64,000 nucleotides of DNA, from NCBI GenBank assembly GCA_028284605.1, contig JANQRL010000032.1, forward strand, positions 62,001 through 126,000. The letters are read 5' to 3'. Shown here piece by piece: positions 62,311 to 64,000 of the stretch (within the stretch, counting starts at the first letter, position 1; the number at the start of each line of letters is the position of its first letter). Source of the DNA: Paracoccaceae bacterium. Its GTDB lineage: Bacteria; Pseudomonadota; Alphaproteobacteria; Rhodobacterales; Rhodobacteraceae. Both the position numbers and the translations under genes were made by a program. Under the pieces are notes generated by a model, which saw nothing but the letters and a program-made list of their open reading frames with translations, was not told the DNA's origin and ran no database searches.

Positions 62311-63042
62311 ATGACCTATTGCGTGGGGCTGCGCCTCGACCGGGGGCTGGTGTTCATGTCCGACACCCGCACCAATGCCGGCGTCGACAACATCGCCACC
62401 TTCGGCAAGATGCATAGCTGGGAGGTGCCCGGCGAGCGGATGATCACCGTGATGAGCGCCGGCAATCTGGCGACGACCCAGGCGGTGGTCTCGATCCTCG
62501 AGGAGCGGACCAAGGCGCCCGACGAGCGCAGCCCCTCGATCCTCGAAGTGCCGTCGATGTTTCAGGCGGCGCGGATGGTGGCGGGGGTGCTGCGGCAGGT
62601 GATCGACACCCATGAGACTGGCGGGCAGAGCGCCGACAGCACCTTCAACGCAACCCTGATCCTGGGCGGGCAGATCGACGGATCGGCGCCGCGGCTCTTT
62701 CTGATCTACCCGGAGGGGAATTTCATCGAGGCCGGGGCCGACACGCCGTTTTTCCAGATCGGCGAGACGAAATACGGCCGGCCCATTCTGGTCAGGGCCT
62801 ACGACCCGGCGATGAGCTTCGAGGCGGCGGTGAAGCTGTTGCTGGTGAGCTTCGATTCGACGATCAAGGCGAATCTGTCCGTGGGTCCGCCCATCGACCT
62901 GCAACTCTATGAAGAGGGGTCTTTGGTCCGCGGTCTGGAACGGCGGATCGAGGCGGACGATCCCTATTTCCAGACCATTTCGACGGGCTGGGGGGATGCG
63001 CTGAAACTGGCCTTCGACAGCCTGCCGGATATCGCGTTCTAG
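62311..63042 (+). CDS. Anbu, proteasome-type Ntn-hydrolase (BPH-related)
   Basis: The 243-residue protein is an Anbu (ancestral beta-subunit) protease, a bacterial homologue of proteasome beta subunits. It starts MTYCVGLRLDRGLVFMSDTRTN, so the N-terminal nucleophile would be Thr2 after Met removal. The Asp-x-Arg pair and a later Lys (FGKMHSW) fit the Ntn site, and STFNATLILGG and FQIGETKYG follow. GGAAGG precedes the ATG. It completes the ATP-grasp/alpha-E/transglutaminase/Anbu operon. Confidence 0.93.
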   Translation: MTYCVGLRLDRGLVFMSDTRTNAGVDNIATFGKMHSWEVPGERMITVMSAGNLATTQAVVSILEERTKAPDERSPSILEVPSMFQAARMVAGVLRQVIDTHETGGQSADSTFNATLILGGQIDGSAPRLFLIYPEGNFIEAGADTPFFQIGETKYGRPILVRAYDPAMSFEAAVKLLLVSFDSTIKANLSVGPPIDLQLYEEGSLVRGLERRIEADDPYFQTISTGWGDALKLAFDSLPDIAF

Positions 63043-63198
63043 GCCGGTTCGAGGTCGCCGTCCTGTCTCGATCGTCGGCGGCGCCGGGGACCCGATGAGC
63101 CGCTGCACCTTGCCGCGTCCGGCGAGGCTTCCCTTCGCTCGTCGTGTTTGGCAGTGTTAGCGTAAACATCCCGGCCAGAAACCGCTTCCGGAGCCCAG

Positions 63199-64000
63199 AT
63201 GCGCGACATCCTCACCGTCACACTGAACCCGGCTTTCGACCTGTCGACCTCGGTCTCCGAGGTTCATCCGGGGGTCAAACTGCGCTGCACCCATCCCGAG
63301 ACCGATCCCGGCGGCGGCGGCATCAACGTGGCCCGGGCGATCACCCAACTCGGCGGCGAGGCGCGCTGCTTCGTGGCGCTCGGCGGCGATACCGGCCATG
63401 CGCTCCTGCATCTCCTGGAGAAAGCCGGGCTCACTCCGGTGGTCCACGAGGCCCCGGGCGAGACCCGGCAGAGCCTCGCCGTTACCGATCTCTCCACCGG
63501 AGAGCAGCTCCGCTTCATGCTTCCCGGGCCGGAATGGGAGGCCGAGGATATCGCCGCGGCCCGGGCGGCGATCCGCAAGACCGCGCCCGATGACGGCATC
63601 CTGGTGTTGTCGGGCAGCGGCCCCACGGGCGCGGCGCCGGACCTCTATGCCCGGATCTGCGAGGATTTCACCGACAGCCATGTCGACATCATCCTCGACA
63701 CCTCCGGACCGACGCTGGCCCATCTCGCGGCCGGGCAGGCCAAACCGCCCCTCGTGCTCAGGATGGACCAGCACGAGGCGGAGGGGCTCGCCCGCCGTCC
63801 TCTCGCCTCCCGCGCGGACAGTGCCGCCTTCGCTGCGAACCTGGTGCGGCGCGGCGCGGCGCAGATGGTGATCGTGGCGCGGGGGGCGGACGGATCGGTT
63901 CTGGCGGACGCCGAGCGTAAGCTCCATGTCGCCGCCGCCCCGGTCACAATCGGCAGCCTGGTGGGCGCGGGCGACAGTTTCGTCGGCGGCTTCACCCTCG
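63199..64000 (+). CDS. PfkB-family hexose-phosphate kinase (1-/6-phosphofructokinase), truncated by the window edge
   Basis: The visible 267 residues start MRDILTVTLNPAFDLSTSVSE, the NPAxD type start of phosphofructokinase-B/tagatose-6-phosphate kinases. GGGGINVARAITQLGG marks the sugar site, and SGSGPTGAAPDLYARI lies in the middle. GSLVGAGDSFVGGF, the catalytic GAGD motif, lies at the window end. The rest of the gene lies beyond the sequence. GGAG precedes the ATG. It is a separate unit from the Anbu operon, with a 156-bp gap. Confidence 0.9.
   Translation, partial: MRDILTVTLNPAFDLSTSVSEVHPGVKLRCTHPETDPGGGGINVARAITQLGGEARCFVALGGDTGHALLHLLEKAGLTPVVHEAPGETRQSLAVTDLSTGEQLRFMLPGPEWEAEDIAAARAAIRKTAPDDGILVLSGSGPTGAAPDLYARICEDFTDSHVDIILDTSGPTLAHLAAGQAKPPLVLRMDQHEAEGLARRPLASRADSAAFAANLVRRGAAQMVIVARGADGSVLADAERKLHVAAAPVTIGSLVGAGDSFVGGFTL

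Overview
The window is about 64 kb of GC-rich chromosomal DNA that reads as a marine alphaproteobacterium of the Rhodobacteraceae (Roseobacter group). Evidence: the miaB-phoH-ybeY-corC-lnt-metK gene order; a SAM/SAH-type riboswitch in front of metK, a class known from Rhodobacterales; an IrrA-like Fur regulator next to fabA-fabB-fabI; a DmdA-like DMSP demethylase; and an alphaproteobacterial non-canonical GltX. No rRNA, tRNA, integrase, transposase, prophage or CRISPR array was found.

Layout. 1-2302: tail of a urease operon (orf-ureE-ureF-DUF3995-ureG) with 4-11 bp overlaps. 2460-6967: ABC exporter pair (YbbA/YbbP type) divergent from tesA, then a SRAP protein that lacks its catalytic Cys. 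6974-11309: DUF4329 protein, cold-shock protein, small membrane proteins, and an accessory pair made of a sulfotransferase-like gene and a GT61 glycosyltransferase. 11421-19807: ettA, a PAS-GGDEF-EAL protein, nadD, a GGCT-like protein, a MATE pump, gltX and a metallopeptidase. 19891-29382: CIA30-like protein, prpE, a lipoprotein, LMW phosphatase, sirtuin, PCu(A)C copper chaperone, rpmB, meaB and hrpB. 29531-42403: gnd-trmB, a winged-helix/hydrolase fusion with a divergent small ORF, a macrodomain gene, then the riboswitch-metK, lnt, corC, ybeY, phoH, OmpA/lipoprotein and miaB series. 42502-52703: a possible glycosyltransferase, dmdA-like gene, an interrupted hypothetical gene, irr, fabA-fabB-fabI, and a translationally coupled HAD-hydrolase-dehydratase-nuclease set. 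53161-64000: MFS pump, alcohol dehydrogenase, GNAT, enolase-superfamily gene, plsC-cdsA, the ATP-grasp/alpha-E/transglutaminase/Anbu operon, and a truncated pfkB.

The most unusual signal is a dispersed family of intergenic elements, each 41-45 bp. Each consists of two nearly abutting palindromes, almost all centred on TTCGAA. Thirteen copies lie at nine intergenic sites, and four sites carry two copies. Stem sequences differ between copies with both arms changing together, so base pairing rather than sequence is conserved. Two of the sites lie between divergent gene starts, where a terminator role does not fit. I do not recognise the family.

Other points of interest: a SRAP protein starting Met-Pro-Gly-Arg instead of Met-Cys-Gly-Arg; a Cys-bounded DPDGC module shared by an adjacent lipoprotein and OmpA protein; an in-frame TGA in a small gene; a three-block inverted repeat in a 457-bp gap; and the Anbu proteasome-like cluster.
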